DNA from: an uncultured Bacteroidales bacterium
Lineage (GTDB): Bacteria > Bacteroidota > Bacteroidia > Bacteroidales > UBA932
Reading direction: 5' to 3'
Assembly: GCA_905235775.1 (NCBI GenBank)
Contig: CAJOMY010000006.1
Location: forward strand, 1 to 21,552
Length of the DNA stretch: 21,552 nucleotides
The notes beneath the pieces were generated by a model that was not told where the DNA came from, ran no database searches, and was given only the letters and a program-made list of their open reading frames with translations. Position numbers and translations under genes: made by a program. Within the stretch, counting starts at the first letter, position 1. Every line of letters starts with the position of its first letter. Of the stretch, positions 1 through 10,218 are shown piece after piece.

Positions 1-2866
1 CAACCAGACCACCTTTAACATCGTGCTCGAGGACGACACCGAGATGCTCGAAGAGACCGTGGTCATCGGTTATGGCGTCCAGCGCAAGAGCGACCTGACG
101 GGATCCGTGGCATCCGTGAAATCGGACGAGCTCCAGGACCGTTCCACCTCCGATGCCGCAGCCGCCCTCCAGGGCAAGGCCGCCGGCGTGATGGTGTACA
201 CCAATTCCGGCGCGCCCGGCGACGAGGCACATATCCGTGTCCGCGGTATCTCCTCCAACAGCGGCTCCGGCCTCGGTCCGCTCCTCATCGTCGATGGTCT
301 GAAGGTGGACAATATCCAGTATCTGGATCCTTCGATGATCGAGTCCATGGAGGTCCTGAAGGACGCCGCTTCCGCCGCCATCTACGGTGCGCAGGCCGGT
401 AACGGCGTCGTGCTCATCACCACCAAGAGCGGCTCCGCCTCCAAGGGCCGTGACGGCAACATCTTCTATAATTATAAGTTCACCCTCACCTCCCTCGGCC
501 GCCATGCCGACGTCCTCAACGCCGAGCAGTTCATCGACTGGCAGCGCCAGGCCGGCGCCGACGGATTCGGTTCCCGCGAGGAGGTCATCCAGTCCGGCAA
601 ATGGGACGGCAAGACCGATACCAACTGGGCCGATGTCCTCTACGGCACGGGCACGACCCACAGCCACACCATCGGTGCCCAGGGCTCCAACGACCGCGGT
701 TCCTACTTCCTCTCCCTCAATTACGTGGGACAGGACGGCATGGCCAAAGGCAACAAGGATTACTACAAGCGCCTGACCGCCCAGGTCAACGCCGACTACA
801 AGATCAAGTCCTGGTTCCAGATCGGCACCAACACCTCCATCGAGCGCTACGAGAAAGCCAATATCGGTTCGCCGCAGGAGTATGGCGGTACCCTGCTGGG
901 CGCCCTCATCATCGACCCGCTCACCCCGGTGTACTTCAAGACCCCGGACGAAATGCCGTTCAACATGCGCAACGCCTATCTGAACGGGTACACCGTGGAC
1001 GGCGTACACTATGACTACAATTTCTACCGGGATGACAACGGCTGGTACTCCACTTCCGGCGTCCTCGAAGGCGACGGCATGAACCCGCTCATCAACATCG
1101 CCCGCTCGAACGGGAAAGAAGAGGGCTGGCGCGTCCGCGGCACCCTGTTCGCCAACCTGACGCCGGTCAAGGGTCTCGTGATCACTTCCCGCCTGGGCTA
1201 CCGCATCAACCAGACCTACAGGAGCGATTTCTCCGAACCGTACTACGTCAATCCCAAGCACTACTCCCAGACCTACAGCATCTCCGCCAATTCCTCGCAG
1301 GGATACTACTACCAGTGGGAGAACTTTGCCAACTACAACCACAATTTCGGCAAGCACGCCCTCGGCGCCATGGTCGGCATGTCCTATACCTTCAATGACA
1401 GCCGCGGCGTCAATGCCGGCCTCTCCGGCACCGATCCCCTGAAGGGTTATGCCGATAACTTCCGCTATCTCACCCAGGACAACGGATCCGGCACCAAGAG
1501 CATCGGCGGCGGCGAGCCTTCCAATTCGACGCAGATCTCCTATTTCGGCCGTCTGACCTACAGCTATGACAACCGCTATAGCCTGCAGGCCAACTTCCGT
1601 GCGGATGCCTTCGACTCCTCCAAGCTCTCCCCGAAGAACCGCTGGGGCTACTTCCCCTCCGTCTCCGCCGGCTGGACCGTCAGCAACGAACGCTTCATCA
1701 AGGACAACATCAGCAAAAACGTGCTCTCCTTCCTGAAGATCCGCGGATCCTGGGGTATCAACGGCAACATCGCCGTGCTCTCCGGCTATCCTTACTCCAC
1801 GTCCATTTCCTACAACGACAAGCAGTACCAGTATCATGTCGACGACACCGTCCTGGACTACGGTTCCGTGCCTGACGGTCTCGCCAACCCGGACCTGACC
1901 TGGGAGACTTCCGTCCAGCTGGACCTCGGTCTCGACCTGCGCATGTTCAACAACCGGCTGACCTTCGGCTTCGACTATTTCAACAAGGACACCCGGGATC
2001 TGATCGTCAAGGTACCTCCGCTGGCTGAAATCGGCGTCAGCTCCAATGTCCCGATCAACTCCGGCTCCGTCAACAACAACGGTCTCGAGTTCGAACTCGG
2101 ATGGCAGGACAGCATCGGCGACTTCCACTACAGCATCAACGGCAACTTCTCCACCTTGAACAACAAGGTCACGGCCCTCTATCCGCTCGCCGGAGAGTCC
2201 GTCAAGTCCGGATCCCACTTCGCCAACTACAAACTGTACACCTGGTTCGAGGAAGGCTACCCGCTCTGGTACCTCAACGGCTATAAATACGCCGGCATCG
2301 GCGCCGACGGCTATGCGGAGTTCTACGACAGGGACGGCAACATCATTACCGACCCCAAGGAAAGCGACCGCCAGTTCCTCGGCAGCACGATTCCGTCCTT
2401 CAACTATGGCATCACCCTGCGCCTGGACTGGAAGGGTATCGACCTGACCGTGTTCGGCACCGGTTCGGGCGGCAACTACCTCGTGCCCTGCATCTATCGT
2501 ACGGAGCACACCCAGATCAACACCCTCCGCTATTTCTACGAGCAGGCCGGCAAGTCCATCCCCACGATCGACAAGATCTACGACAAGGTCAACTTCTGGA
2601 GTTCCTCCGCCACCATGTTCCGGGGAGACTACTTCAGGATCAAGCAGATCCAGCTCGGCTACTCCCTGCCGAAGGCCTGGCTGAACAAGATCAAGATCAG
2701 CAGTCTCCGCGTCTATGTCTCCATGGACGACTGGTTCCTCTTCACCCAATATCCCGGGTTCGATCCCGAAGCGGCCACCACCGGCGGTTCCACCGGACGC
2801 GGCCTCGACAAGGGTACCTATCCGAACGCCAAGAAACTCATGTTCGGCGTCAATGTTTCCTTCTAA
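1..2866 (+). CDS. SusC-like TonB-dependent outer-membrane transporter (SusC1), 5' end cut by window edge
   Basis: This is the beta-barrel half of a SusC/SusD pair, expected to import an oligomeric nutrient across the outer membrane using TonB energy. The reading frame is open from base 2 (reading NQTTFNIVLEDD), so the signal peptide and most of the carboxypeptidase-regulatory-like domain lie outside the window; 954 residues are visible. The LEETVVIGYG segment (about 50-79) is the usual link before the plug. The plug follows, with the SusC hallmark DAASAAIYGAQAGNGVVLIT (about 361-420). The barrel contains a RADAFDSSKL...NRWGYFPS block (about 1600-1660) and ends in GVNVSF with terminal Phe, as barrel proteins do. 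It is clearly paralogous to SusC3 of this window and less like SusC2. The Ca-loop-like NGDG element seen in SusC2 and SusC3 is degenerate here (DRDGN, near 2327). Family is certain; substrate is unknown. Confidence 0.96.
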   Translation, partial: NQTTFNIVLEDDTEMLEETVVIGYGVQRKSDLTGSVASVKSDELQDRSTSDAAAALQGKAAGVMVYTNSGAPGDEAHIRVRGISSNSGSGLGPLLIVDGLKVDNIQYLDPSMIESMEVLKDAASAAIYGAQAGNGVVLITTKSGSASKGRDGNIFYNYKFTLTSLGRHADVLNAEQFIDWQRQAGADGFGSREEVIQSGKWDGKTDTNWADVLYGTGTTHSHTIGAQGSNDRGSYFLSLNYVGQDGMAKGNKDYYKRLTAQVNADYKIKSWFQIGTNTSIERYEKANIGSPQEYGGTLLGALIIDPLTPVYFKTPDEMPFNMRNAYLNGYTVDGVHYDYNFYRDDNGWYSTSGVLEGDGMNPLINIARSNGKEEGWRVRGTLFANLTPVKGLVITSRLGYRINQTYRSDFSEPYYVNPKHYSQTYSISANSSQGYYYQWENFANYNHNFGKHALGAMVGMSYTFNDSRGVNAGLSGTDPLKGYADNFRYLTQDNGSGTKSIGGGEPSNSTQISYFGRLTYSYDNRYSLQANFRADAFDSSKLSPKNRWGYFPSVSAGWTVSNERFIKDNISKNVLSFLKIRGSWGINGNIAVLSGYPYSTSISYNDKQYQYHVDDTVLDYGSVPDGLANPDLTWETSVQLDLGLDLRMFNNRLTFGFDYFNKDTRDLIVKVPPLAEIGVSSNVPINSGSVNNNGLEFELGWQDSIGDFHYSINGNFSTLNNKVTALYPLAGESVKSGSHFANYKLYTWFEEGYPLWYLNGYKYAGIGADGYAEFYDRDGNIITDPKESDRQFLGSTIPSFNYGITLRLDWKGIDLTVFGTGSGGNYLVPCIYRTEHTQINTLRYFYEQAGKSIPTIDKIYDKVNFWSSSATMFRGDYFRIKQIQLGYSLPKAWLNKIKISSLRVYVSMDDWFLFTQYPGFDPEAATTGGSTGRGLDKGTYPNAKKLMFGVNVSF

Positions 2867-2878
2867 TCCGACAGTCTT

Positions 2879-4777
2879 ATGAAAAAATCAATCATACTCG
2901 GTTTTGTCTGCACGGCCGCCCTTGCGGCGCTCACGTCCTGCAGCCAGTCCCTGCTGGACATCCCGCAGAAAGGCGTAGTTTCCTACGAGAGTTTCTACCA
3001 GACGGATGCGGATGCTGAATCGGCGCTGGTCTCCACCTACGCCAACCTCGTCAAGCTGTACGGCAAGCTCACCGGCAACTCGCCCTCTTTCAACGTGTTC
3101 TTCAATGCCCCCGGCGACGAGCTGTACTGGGGCGGGAGCAACAAGGACGACCATATCGCCGCCCAGGAGATCAACGAATTCCGCGCCACGTTCGCAACCA
3201 ACAACGGACACATCACGTCCGTGTACAAGACCCTCTACGAGATTATCTACAAGGCCAACCTGGTCATCGACAACTTCTGGGGGGAGAACGGCGAACTCGC
3301 CGACTCCCAGACCAAGAAACGTTGCGTGGCCGAGGCCCGCGTGATCCGCGCCTGGGCGCACATGCAGCTTGCCTGCTACTTCGGCACGCCGCCCCTCGTG
3401 GACCACGTGCTCTCCGGAGACGCCCTCCCGACCAACTCTGACAAGGAGGCCCTCTGGCAGTTCATCATCAAAGATTTCCGGGATGCGGTGGAGGACCTGC
3501 CGGCCCGCTCCGGCAAAGCGGACAAGGACGGTGCGGTAAAGATCACCCAGGGCGCCGCCCTCGCCTTCCTCGGCAAGGCCCTCGTCCTGCACGGCGACTA
3601 TGCCGAAGCCAAGACGCCGCTCAAGCGCGTCATCGATTCCGGCAACTACGACCTCCTTCCGGGTTCCCGGATGGGCGACCTCTTCCACATGGCCGGCGAC
3701 GGCTGCGAAGAGAAGGTCTTCGAACTCAACGTCGTGGACAACGACAAGTTCGGAACGAGCGGTCGCTGGGATTACCAGACCAACGCTTCGCTCTTCCTGC
3801 GTCAGGTGAAATCCTTCCCGAGCTTCACCCTCCAGGCGGTCGGCTGGGGCAACAACATGGCCCCGACCAAGAAATTCGCGGACGCGCTCCTCGCCAACGA
3901 GCGAGGTTCCTGGCGTCAGAAAGCCTGGATCATTTCCTACGAAGACCTGCTCACCACATTCGAATACCCGCTCAATGAATCCACGGAAAAGGTTTGGCTG
4001 CCCGGCGCGACGGAAGCCACTTCCGTCACCTATAAGGCCGATGCCGACATGACACTGGAGGAGAAACTCCTCGATCCCCGGCGCGGACTCGACCTGCAGA
4101 AACGGCCGGACCTCTACGCCAACGCCGGCTGGTTCTTCATCAAGTTCCTTCCCCGCAAGTCCGACCTCAACAACAACAGCACCACCTGCACGCAGCAGAA
4201 CCAGATCCTGATGCGCTACGCCGAGGTCCTGCTCCTCTATGCGGAGGCCTGTGCCCAGAGCGGGGATGACGGTTCCGGACTCGCCGCACTCAACAAGGTA
4301 CAGGAACGCGCCGGCGCCCCCCAGACGACCTTGACCCTGGACAATGTCAAGAAAGAGAAGTGGTTCGAGATGGCGTGGGAGAGCACCCGCTTCGTGGACC
4401 TCGTCCGCTGGGGCGACGCCGCCAGGGAGCTCGCTTTCAAGAGCAATGACAAGACCCCGTACCTGCGGGATGATTTCTATCTCAACTGGTCGGACACGGC
4501 GGACGGCACCCAGGTGGTCCCGGTCGAGAAGACCGACGGTGAACTCACGTATCTGACGATCGATCAGAGCCGTGCCTCCGTCGTCGGAAACTACCAGAAA
4601 CAGAGCGGACGGCCGCACCGGGCCATTGTCCTCTGGGACGATGACGGATATGCCGCCAAGGGCGGCGGCTTCAAGCCCGGCAAGAACGAGCTCTATCCGT
4701 TCCCCTACGACGTGGTCAACGCCAACCCCTGGAATCCCGAGACCGGCACCGGCATCAAGCAGAATCCTGGTTGGTAA
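2879..4777 (+). CDS. SusD-like surface lipoprotein (SusD1)
   Basis: This is the nutrient-binding lipoprotein partner of SusC1, expected to sit on the cell surface as a lid over the transporter barrel. The 632 residues begin with a lipoprotein signal peptide whose lipobox LTSC places the lipidated Cys at residue 21. The mature part starts LLDIPQKGVVS, typical of the family. The C-terminal RagB/SusD signature is present: RYAEVLLLYAEAC from residue 446 and RFVDLVRWG from residue 504. The start lies 12 nt after the SusC1 stop with no clear ribosome-binding site, so the two genes are almost certainly co-transcribed. It resembles SusD3 more than SusD2 (shared LLDIPQKGV start and FHxAGDG segment). 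An intrinsic terminator follows the stop. Ligand unknown. Confidence 0.95.
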   Translation: MKKSIILGFVCTAALAALTSCSQSLLDIPQKGVVSYESFYQTDADAESALVSTYANLVKLYGKLTGNSPSFNVFFNAPGDELYWGGSNKDDHIAAQEINEFRATFATNNGHITSVYKTLYEIIYKANLVIDNFWGENGELADSQTKKRCVAEARVIRAWAHMQLACYFGTPPLVDHVLSGDALPTNSDKEALWQFIIKDFRDAVEDLPARSGKADKDGAVKITQGAALAFLGKALVLHGDYAEAKTPLKRVIDSGNYDLLPGSRMGDLFHMAGDGCEEKVFELNVVDNDKFGTSGRWDYQTNASLFLRQVKSFPSFTLQAVGWGNNMAPTKKFADALLANERGSWRQKAWIISYEDLLTTFEYPLNESTEKVWLPGATEATSVTYKADADMTLEEKLLDPRRGLDLQKRPDLYANAGWFFIKFLPRKSDLNNNSTTCTQQNQILMRYAEVLLLYAEACAQSGDDGSGLAALNKVQERAGAPQTTLTLDNVKKEKWFEMAWESTRFVDLVRWGDAARELAFKSNDKTPYLRDDFYLNWSDTADGTQVVPVEKTDGELTYLTIDQSRASVVGNYQKQSGRPHRAIVLWDDDGYAAKGGGFKPGKNELYPFPYDVVNANPWNPETGTGIKQNPGW

Positions 4778-4803
4778 TACACCCCGGACATACCGATTCT
4801 CTC

Positions 4804-4834
4804 AAGAGAGGGCCTCAGATGAGGTCCTCTCTTT
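4804..4834 (+). terminator. Intrinsic terminator after susD1
   Basis: A strong hairpin lies 26 nt after the susD1 stop. Bases 4806-4811 (GAGAGG) pair with 4826-4831, 4812/4825 form a G-U pair, and 4813-4817 (CCTCA) pair with 4820-4824, with AA/TT extending the base. The T tract is short (TTTC). It separates pair 1 from pair 2. Confidence 0.75.
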
Positions 4835-4975
4835 CATTATCCGCGCAACATTACAAAATTCCGTCACGGGAGCACCGGGCAAGCAAAATGGTTTGAACGC
4901 AATTTGAAAAATGCAACAATGGCGTCAAAATAACGCACCTGGCATACCATATTCGAACAGACGCAAATCGGGCCG

Positions 4976-5006
4976 TTGCACAGGGGGAAAACATCCTATA
5001 TATTTG
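4976..5006 (+). promoter_or_regulatory. Bacteroidota-type promoter of the SusC2/SusD2 unit
   Basis: A -33 element TTG (4976-4978) and a perfect -7 element TATATTTG (4999-5006, consensus TAnnTTTG) are separated by 20 bp, the normal spacing for the housekeeping sigma factor of this phylum. Transcription would start near 5013 and give a leader of about 58 nt. The leader is A+T-rich just before the ATG. The rest of the 293-nt gap (4835-4975) shows no gene and no convincing operator palindrome. Confidence 0.75.
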
Positions 5007-5070
5007 GTCCGAACGATTTCGAGCATGTCTATTCTCATAACCATCTTTATTTAATTTAAAACCACCAACA

Positions 5071-8000
5071 ATGTTTAAAAAACTGCTGAAAGTGGCGAAT
5101 ATCCTGATGATATTCAGCGCTTTATGGGCAAGCCCCGAGGCTTCTGCCCAGACACGTGCCATCAACGGCAAGGTGCTTGACACCGGCGGCCAGCCGGTCA
5201 TCGGCGCCGCCGTGATGGTGCCTGGCACCACCACCGGAGCCACGACCGATCTGGATGGCAATTTCGAAATCCGCGTCGCGCCCGGCACTGCTCTCGAGGT
5301 CACCTGCATCGGCTATGTCACCCGCCGGGTCTCGGCCGCCGAGGATATGACCATCGTCCTGGAGGAAGACAACGAAATGCTTGAAGAAACCGTCGTCATC
5401 GGCTACGGCACCCAGAAAAAGAGGCTCCTGACCGGTGCGACGATCAATATCACCGGAGAAGAGATCCAGAAGCAGAATACCACCAATGCGCTCGGAGCCC
5501 TCTACAGCTCCGTCCCGGGTGTCAATATCGTCCAGTCGAGCGGTCTGCCGGGTGCCGGCTACAACATCACCGTCCGCGGCCTCGGCACCACCGGTTCCGC
5601 CGGTCCGCTCGTCGTCATCGACGGTGTGGCAGGCGGAAACCTGGACGACCTCAACCCCGCCGACATCGAGTCCATCGACATCCTCAAGGACGCGGCCTCG
5701 GCAGCCATCTACGGCGCCCGTGCCGCCAACGGCGTCGTCCTCGTGACCACGCGCCAGGGTAAAGTCGGCGAAAAGAAAGCGACCGTCACCTTCGATGCCT
5801 ACATGGGCTTCCAGCAGCCGAACACCAACGGCGTGCGCACCGTCGGAGCGACGGAATACCTGGATTTGCTGGACCGCGAATACATCAGCAAGGGCACCAT
5901 CAAGGAAGGCCAGCACTACTACGACATCGCCACGTTGATGCCCGTGCAGAAACAGTGGATGGACCGGGGGCTCTGGGATGGTACGGACTGGTTCGACGCC
6001 TCCGTCAACAAGAACGCTCCCACCAACAATATCGTGGTGGGCGTGACCGGCGGCGGCGATTCCGTCCGCTACTCCTTCAGTTTCTCCAAGTCCTACCAGG
6101 AAGGCACCCTCGGTATGCCGAAGCCTACCTATTATGACAGGACCACCGTCCGCGCCAACACGGACTTCTCCATCCTGAAGAAGAACAACCGCGATGTCAT
6201 CAAATTGGGCGAGAACGTGACGGTCTCCGTCACGGACTCCCGCGGGATGACCACCGGCGGCCGGGACAGCGGCATCCACAACATGCTGATCAAGACCCCG
6301 CTCCTCCCCGCATACGACCTGGACGGGTCGATATACACCTATGACAAGCAGCTGCGGGACGGCTGGTTCGTCAAGGACGACGAGGTCAACCTGCTGCAGC
6401 AGGCCGACCTGGAGGAAAGGCAGGGCAAGGGCGTGCGCGTCCAGGGCAACGTTTACCTGGAGGTCAACCCGATCAAGGAGCTCCGGCTCCGTACGGCCTT
6501 CGGCTTCCGGGCCAACGCCAGTTTCTCCCGTTCCTACACGCCGGAATACCAGATCACGGCCACGAACTACAAGGACTATGACAGCGTGAGCCAAAGCGCC
6601 AGCGTCTCGTCCGCGTGGACCTGGGAGCTCACCGCCAATTACAAGAAGACCTTCGCCCTCGACCATACCGTCGAGGCCCTCGCCGGCACCTCCATCGAAT
6701 CGACGGGCTGGGGCATGAGTGTCAACGGCACCCGTTCCTCGACCAAGTTCGGTACCTGGGATTCCGCCAACCTCAGCTCCGTCGAAGGCGCGCTGACCAG
6801 CGACGAGCATGCGAGCATGGGCGGCGGGAACACGGTTCCCTACAACGATCTCCTCTCCTTCTTCGGCCGTGTGAACTACAGCTACAAGGACAAATACATG
6901 GTCACGGCCATCGTCCGTGCCGACGGTTCCTGCAACTTCGCCCGGGGCAACAGATGGGGCGTCTTCCCGTCCGTCTCCGCCGGCTGGGTCATGTCCTCCG
7001 AACCCTGGATGGAGTCCACCAGGAACTGGCTCAGCTTCTTCAAGATCCGCGGAAGCTGGGGACAGAATGGCAACTGCCGCATCAGCAACTTCCAGTACAA
7101 TGGCACGATCTCGCTGGGCGGCTTCTACAACTTCACCTACGACCAGCTGACCCCCGACGTGGCCGCATATCCTGACAACATCGCCAATTCCAAGCTCTCC
7201 TGGGAAACCTCCGAGCAGCTGGCCATCGGCTTCGACTCCCGCTTCTTCCGGAGCCGCCTGGGCGTCGTCTTCGACTGGTACCGCAAGGACACCAAAGACT
7301 GGCTGGTGACGCCTCCCGTGATGGGTATCGAGGGCGCCAACGCCTCTTCCATCAACGGCGGTGCCGTCCGCAACGCCGGCGTGGAGCTCAGCTTCACCTG
7401 GAACGACAGCGTCGGAGACCTCCGCTACAGCGTCGGCCTCAACGGTTCCTACAACAAGAACACCGTGCTCTACATCAACAACAGCGACGGCATCATCCAC
7501 GGCGATGCGAAGATCCTCACCGAGAATGTGCGGAACGGAGACGGTTTCCGCGCCGAGCCGGGCAAGCCGATCGGTTACTTCATCGGTATCGCCAGCGAAG
7601 GAATCTTCCAGAACCAGGCCCAGATCGACGCCTACAACGCGAAGGGCTACGCCTTCATGAACGGCTACGACCAGGCCCGGCCGGGCGACGTGATCTGGAT
7701 TGACCAGAACGGAGACGGCAAGTATGACGAGTTGGACTGCGTCGAGATCGGCAATCCCCACCCGGACTTCACCATGGGCTTCAGCATCAGCCTGCAGTGG
7801 AAGGGACTCGACTTCAGCGTCAACGGTTCCGGCGCCTTCGGACAGCAGGTCATGCAGAGCTACCGTCAGTTCGCCCTGCAGGACCTGGAAGGCTTCACCA
7901 ACAACTTCGTCAACCGCCTGTGGACCGGCGAAGGCTCCACCAACAAGTTCCCGCGCTTCTCGGACGGTTCCCACAACAACTTCAAATGCAACGGCTACAA

Positions 8001-8268
8001 CAGCGACATCTGGGCCCAGAACGCCGATTATGTCAAGATCCGCAACATCACCCTCGGATTTGACTTCAAGAAGGTGTTCAAGAAGCTTCCCTTCCAGATG
8101 CTCAGAGTCTTCGTGACCGGGCAGAACCTCTTCACGATTACGGGCTACGACGGCATGGATCCCGAGGTCGGTACCGGCGCCCCCGGCTACAGCTGGTCCT
8201 CCGGCATCGATACCGGATACTATCCTTCCCCCAAGGTTTACATGGCTGGTGTCAGCATCAAATTCTAA
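5071..8268 (+). CDS. SusC-like TonB-dependent outer-membrane transporter (SusC2)
   Basis: This is a complete SusC of 1065 residues, within the usual 1000-1100 range. A signal peptide (1-26, ending ASA before Gln27) precedes a carboxypeptidase-regulatory-like domain (about 28-100, with GKVLDTGGQPVIGAAV). The LEETVVIGYGTQKK linker (104-117) comes next, then the plug with DAASAAIYGARAANGVVLVT, then the barrel ending in GVSIKF. An EF-hand-like loop at residues 878-889 (DQNGDGKYDELD) sits where many SusC proteins carry one. The start at 5071 is preferred because it gives a proper signal peptide and lies about 58 nt after a good promoter. It is the most divergent of the three SusC proteins here, lacking the RADAFDSSKL block of SusC1 and SusC3. 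It should work with SusD2, encoded 12 nt downstream. Substrate unknown. Confidence 0.97.
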   Translation: MFKKLLKVANILMIFSALWASPEASAQTRAINGKVLDTGGQPVIGAAVMVPGTTTGATTDLDGNFEIRVAPGTALEVTCIGYVTRRVSAAEDMTIVLEEDNEMLEETVVIGYGTQKKRLLTGATINITGEEIQKQNTTNALGALYSSVPGVNIVQSSGLPGAGYNITVRGLGTTGSAGPLVVIDGVAGGNLDDLNPADIESIDILKDAASAAIYGARAANGVVLVTTRQGKVGEKKATVTFDAYMGFQQPNTNGVRTVGATEYLDLLDREYISKGTIKEGQHYYDIATLMPVQKQWMDRGLWDGTDWFDASVNKNAPTNNIVVGVTGGGDSVRYSFSFSKSYQEGTLGMPKPTYYDRTTVRANTDFSILKKNNRDVIKLGENVTVSVTDSRGMTTGGRDSGIHNMLIKTPLLPAYDLDGSIYTYDKQLRDGWFVKDDEVNLLQQADLEERQGKGVRVQGNVYLEVNPIKELRLRTAFGFRANASFSRSYTPEYQITATNYKDYDSVSQSASVSSAWTWELTANYKKTFALDHTVEALAGTSIESTGWGMSVNGTRSSTKFGTWDSANLSSVEGALTSDEHASMGGGNTVPYNDLLSFFGRVNYSYKDKYMVTAIVRADGSCNFARGNRWGVFPSVSAGWVMSSEPWMESTRNWLSFFKIRGSWGQNGNCRISNFQYNGTISLGGFYNFTYDQLTPDVAAYPDNIANSKLSWETSEQLAIGFDSRFFRSRLGVVFDWYRKDTKDWLVTPPVMGIEGANASSINGGAVRNAGVELSFTWNDSVGDLRYSVGLNGSYNKNTVLYINNSDGIIHGDAKILTENVRNGDGFRAEPGKPIGYFIGIASEGIFQNQAQIDAYNAKGYAFMNGYDQARPGDVIWIDQNGDGKYDELDCVEIGNPHPDFTMGFSISLQWKGLDFSVNGSGAFGQQVMQSYRQFALQDLEGFTNNFVNRLWTGEGSTNKFPRFSDGSHNNFKCNGYNSDIWAQNADYVKIRNITLGFDFKKVFKKLPFQMLRVFVTGQNLFTITGYDGMDPEVGTGAPGYSWSSGIDTGYYPSPKVYMAGVSIKF

Positions 8269-8280
8269 ACCCGCAAGAAT

Positions 8281-10119
8281 ATGAAAAAGATTATACTCAC
8301 GATCGCTGCCTGCCTGACGGTCTTTGCCGGCTGCAACAAGATCGACGACCTGCTCAACACGACGAACTACCAGAAAGCGGACACTTCCTCTTTCCCCAAA
8401 TCCGAGAAAGACGCGCAGCAGCTGGTCAACTCGGCTTACTACTCGATGTTCACGTTCTACACCGGCAGCATCTTCCGGATCAGCCTGTTCCGGAACATGA
8501 TTGCCAGTGACGACCTGTACGGCCACGGTTCGGAATCCTCCACGGAGACTTCCGCCGCCGACCGCCTGCTGGAAATCGCCGGCGACGAGAACAATTCCAC
8601 CTGGGGCAGTTACTACAAGGCCATCCACCGCTGCAACTATGCGCTCGAGTCCATCTCCGCCATGGATGACGCCCTCTTCTCGGGAGACAACAAGAACTGG
8701 TTCCTGGGACAGGCCTACTTCATGCGGGGCTTTTTCCTCTGGGTGCTCGCCCAGCGGCATGAGACCTTCCCGCTGACGCTCAAATTCGAGGTGGAAAACA
8801 TGCCCAACGCGTCCGTTGACGAGATTTACGAGGCCATCGCGTCGGATCTCACCAACGCCATCAAACTCATCCCGGCCCGGTACGGCTATTCCCGGGAGGA
8901 CAATCAGGCCGGCCGCGCCACGAAATATGCCGCCGAGGCACTCATGGGCCGCGTGTGGCTGTTCTACACCGGATTCTACAAAAAGGACAGCATGGCCGGC
9001 ATCACGAAGGACCAGGTGATCAGCTACCTGGAAGACTGCGCCGACACCGGCGTTTCCAAATTCGATCTGGAAGACGACCCGCGCGAAATCTGGACTTACA
9101 CCAACGAATATTCCAGCGGATTTGCATACGGGGCGGACTTCGACACCTATGTCAGCCGGGAGAACCTTCGCTGGGTGGGCAACCACAGCAAGGAAACGAT
9201 CTGGGGCGTGCACTTCCCGTTCAACACCCCGTCCGGCACCCAGGCGTACAACCGCCTCGGCGAGTGGCTCGGCATGCGCAATGCCGCCAAGGCGACGAAC
9301 AAGGACATCTATCCATATTCCGCCGAATCCAACGGCAACGCTTCCGTCAATCCCATCATGGTGAAGGAATGGTACGAGGATCCGGACTACGGCCCGACGG
9401 ACAAGCGATTCTACGGTTCCTTCCTGGCCGCCAACCAGAAGAAGATCGATGCGGCCTATCCCTGGTTCAAGGACGGCTACGTGGAACTGCCCGATTTCAA
9501 GGGCGATGACAACAAGGAGGTCGAGAGGACCCTCTTCTATCCCAAGAAATACGTGATGACGGTCAGCTATACCGACGGCGCCAGGTCCGGCATGAACAAA
9601 AACTTCTTCCATGCCATCAACAGTGCGATCAGCAACAGCAAGAGCGGCAACAAGAACGACGCCATCTACATCCGCTTCGCCGACGTGCTGCTGATGCTGG
9701 ACGAGCTGAAGGGGACTGTCACGGGCATGAACCGCCTCCGCGAACGCGCAGGGCTGGAACCGTACGACTCCTATACCTTCGAGCGGCTCCAGAAGGAGCG
9801 CCGCTACGAGTTCGCCTTCGAGGGCATCCGTTTCAACGACCTCCGGCGCTGGTATCCCGAGACGGCAGGTGAAATCATCCAGAAGAACCAGGACGGCGGT
9901 TATGTGGAGTTCAAGGGAAATATCGTTCCGGACGGCTACCGGGAGATGCCGGGCAGATCTTTCTCCCAGCGTTATGCCCTGACCCGCGGTTTCTGGATGA
10001 TCCCCATGAGCCAGATCACGCTTCAGGAGGGCTTGCTCAAGCAGCATGCCGGATTTGAAGAAGGAGACAACTGGATCTTCACGAACGGGGACCTTCCGTA
10101 CTACGACGTGGTCAAGTAA
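8281..10119 (+). CDS. SusD-like surface lipoprotein (SusD2)
   Basis: This is the lipoprotein partner of SusC2, 612 residues long, expected on the outer face of the outer membrane. The signal peptide ends in lipobox FAGC with the lipidated Cys at residue 18, followed by NKIDDLLNT. The C-terminal SusD signature is recognisable but less standard than in its neighbours: RFADVLLMLDEL from residue 465 in place of the usual R-Y-A-(D/E)-V-L-L-x-Y-A-E-A, and RFNDLRRWYP from residue 517. It lacks the LLDIPQKG start shared by SusD1 and SusD3, so pair 2 is a different subtype. It begins 12 nt after the SusC2 stop and is followed by a strong intrinsic terminator. Ligand unknown. Confidence 0.95.
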   Translation: MKKIILTIAACLTVFAGCNKIDDLLNTTNYQKADTSSFPKSEKDAQQLVNSAYYSMFTFYTGSIFRISLFRNMIASDDLYGHGSESSTETSAADRLLEIAGDENNSTWGSYYKAIHRCNYALESISAMDDALFSGDNKNWFLGQAYFMRGFFLWVLAQRHETFPLTLKFEVENMPNASVDEIYEAIASDLTNAIKLIPARYGYSREDNQAGRATKYAAEALMGRVWLFYTGFYKKDSMAGITKDQVISYLEDCADTGVSKFDLEDDPREIWTYTNEYSSGFAYGADFDTYVSRENLRWVGNHSKETIWGVHFPFNTPSGTQAYNRLGEWLGMRNAAKATNKDIYPYSAESNGNASVNPIMVKEWYEDPDYGPTDKRFYGSFLAANQKKIDAAYPWFKDGYVELPDFKGDDNKEVERTLFYPKKYVMTVSYTDGARSGMNKNFFHAINSAISNSKSGNKNDAIYIRFADVLLMLDELKGTVTGMNRLRERAGLEPYDSYTFERLQKERRYEFAFEGIRFNDLRRWYPETAGEIIQKNQDGGYVEFKGNIVPDGYREMPGRSFSQRYALTRGFWMIPMSQITLQEGLLKQHAGFEEGDNWIFTNGDLPYYDVVK

Positions 10120-10151
10120 TCGGCTTTGTCCGAAGATTCCCGTGAATGCCG

Positions 10152-10185
10152 GGGAGGCCCTTCGCAAGAAGGGTCTCCCTTTTTT
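10152..10185 (+). terminator. Intrinsic terminator after susD2
   Basis: This is a textbook Rho-independent terminator. Bases 10152-10156 pair with 10175-10179, 10157/10174 form a G-U pair, and CCCTTC (10158-10163) pairs with GAAGGG (10168-10173). The loop is the GNRA-type tetraloop GCAA, and six T follow at 10180-10185. It closes the pair 2 transcription unit. Confidence 0.9.
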
Positions 10186-10218
10186 CGAGGCCGCGCAGCA
10201 CGTTCCTTCGGGGATTTC

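Noticed and set aside
23..25. GTG as the start of SusC1
   Set aside because: The frame is open to the window edge and continues normal SusC sequence upstream. Starting here would remove the signal peptide and the N-terminal domain.
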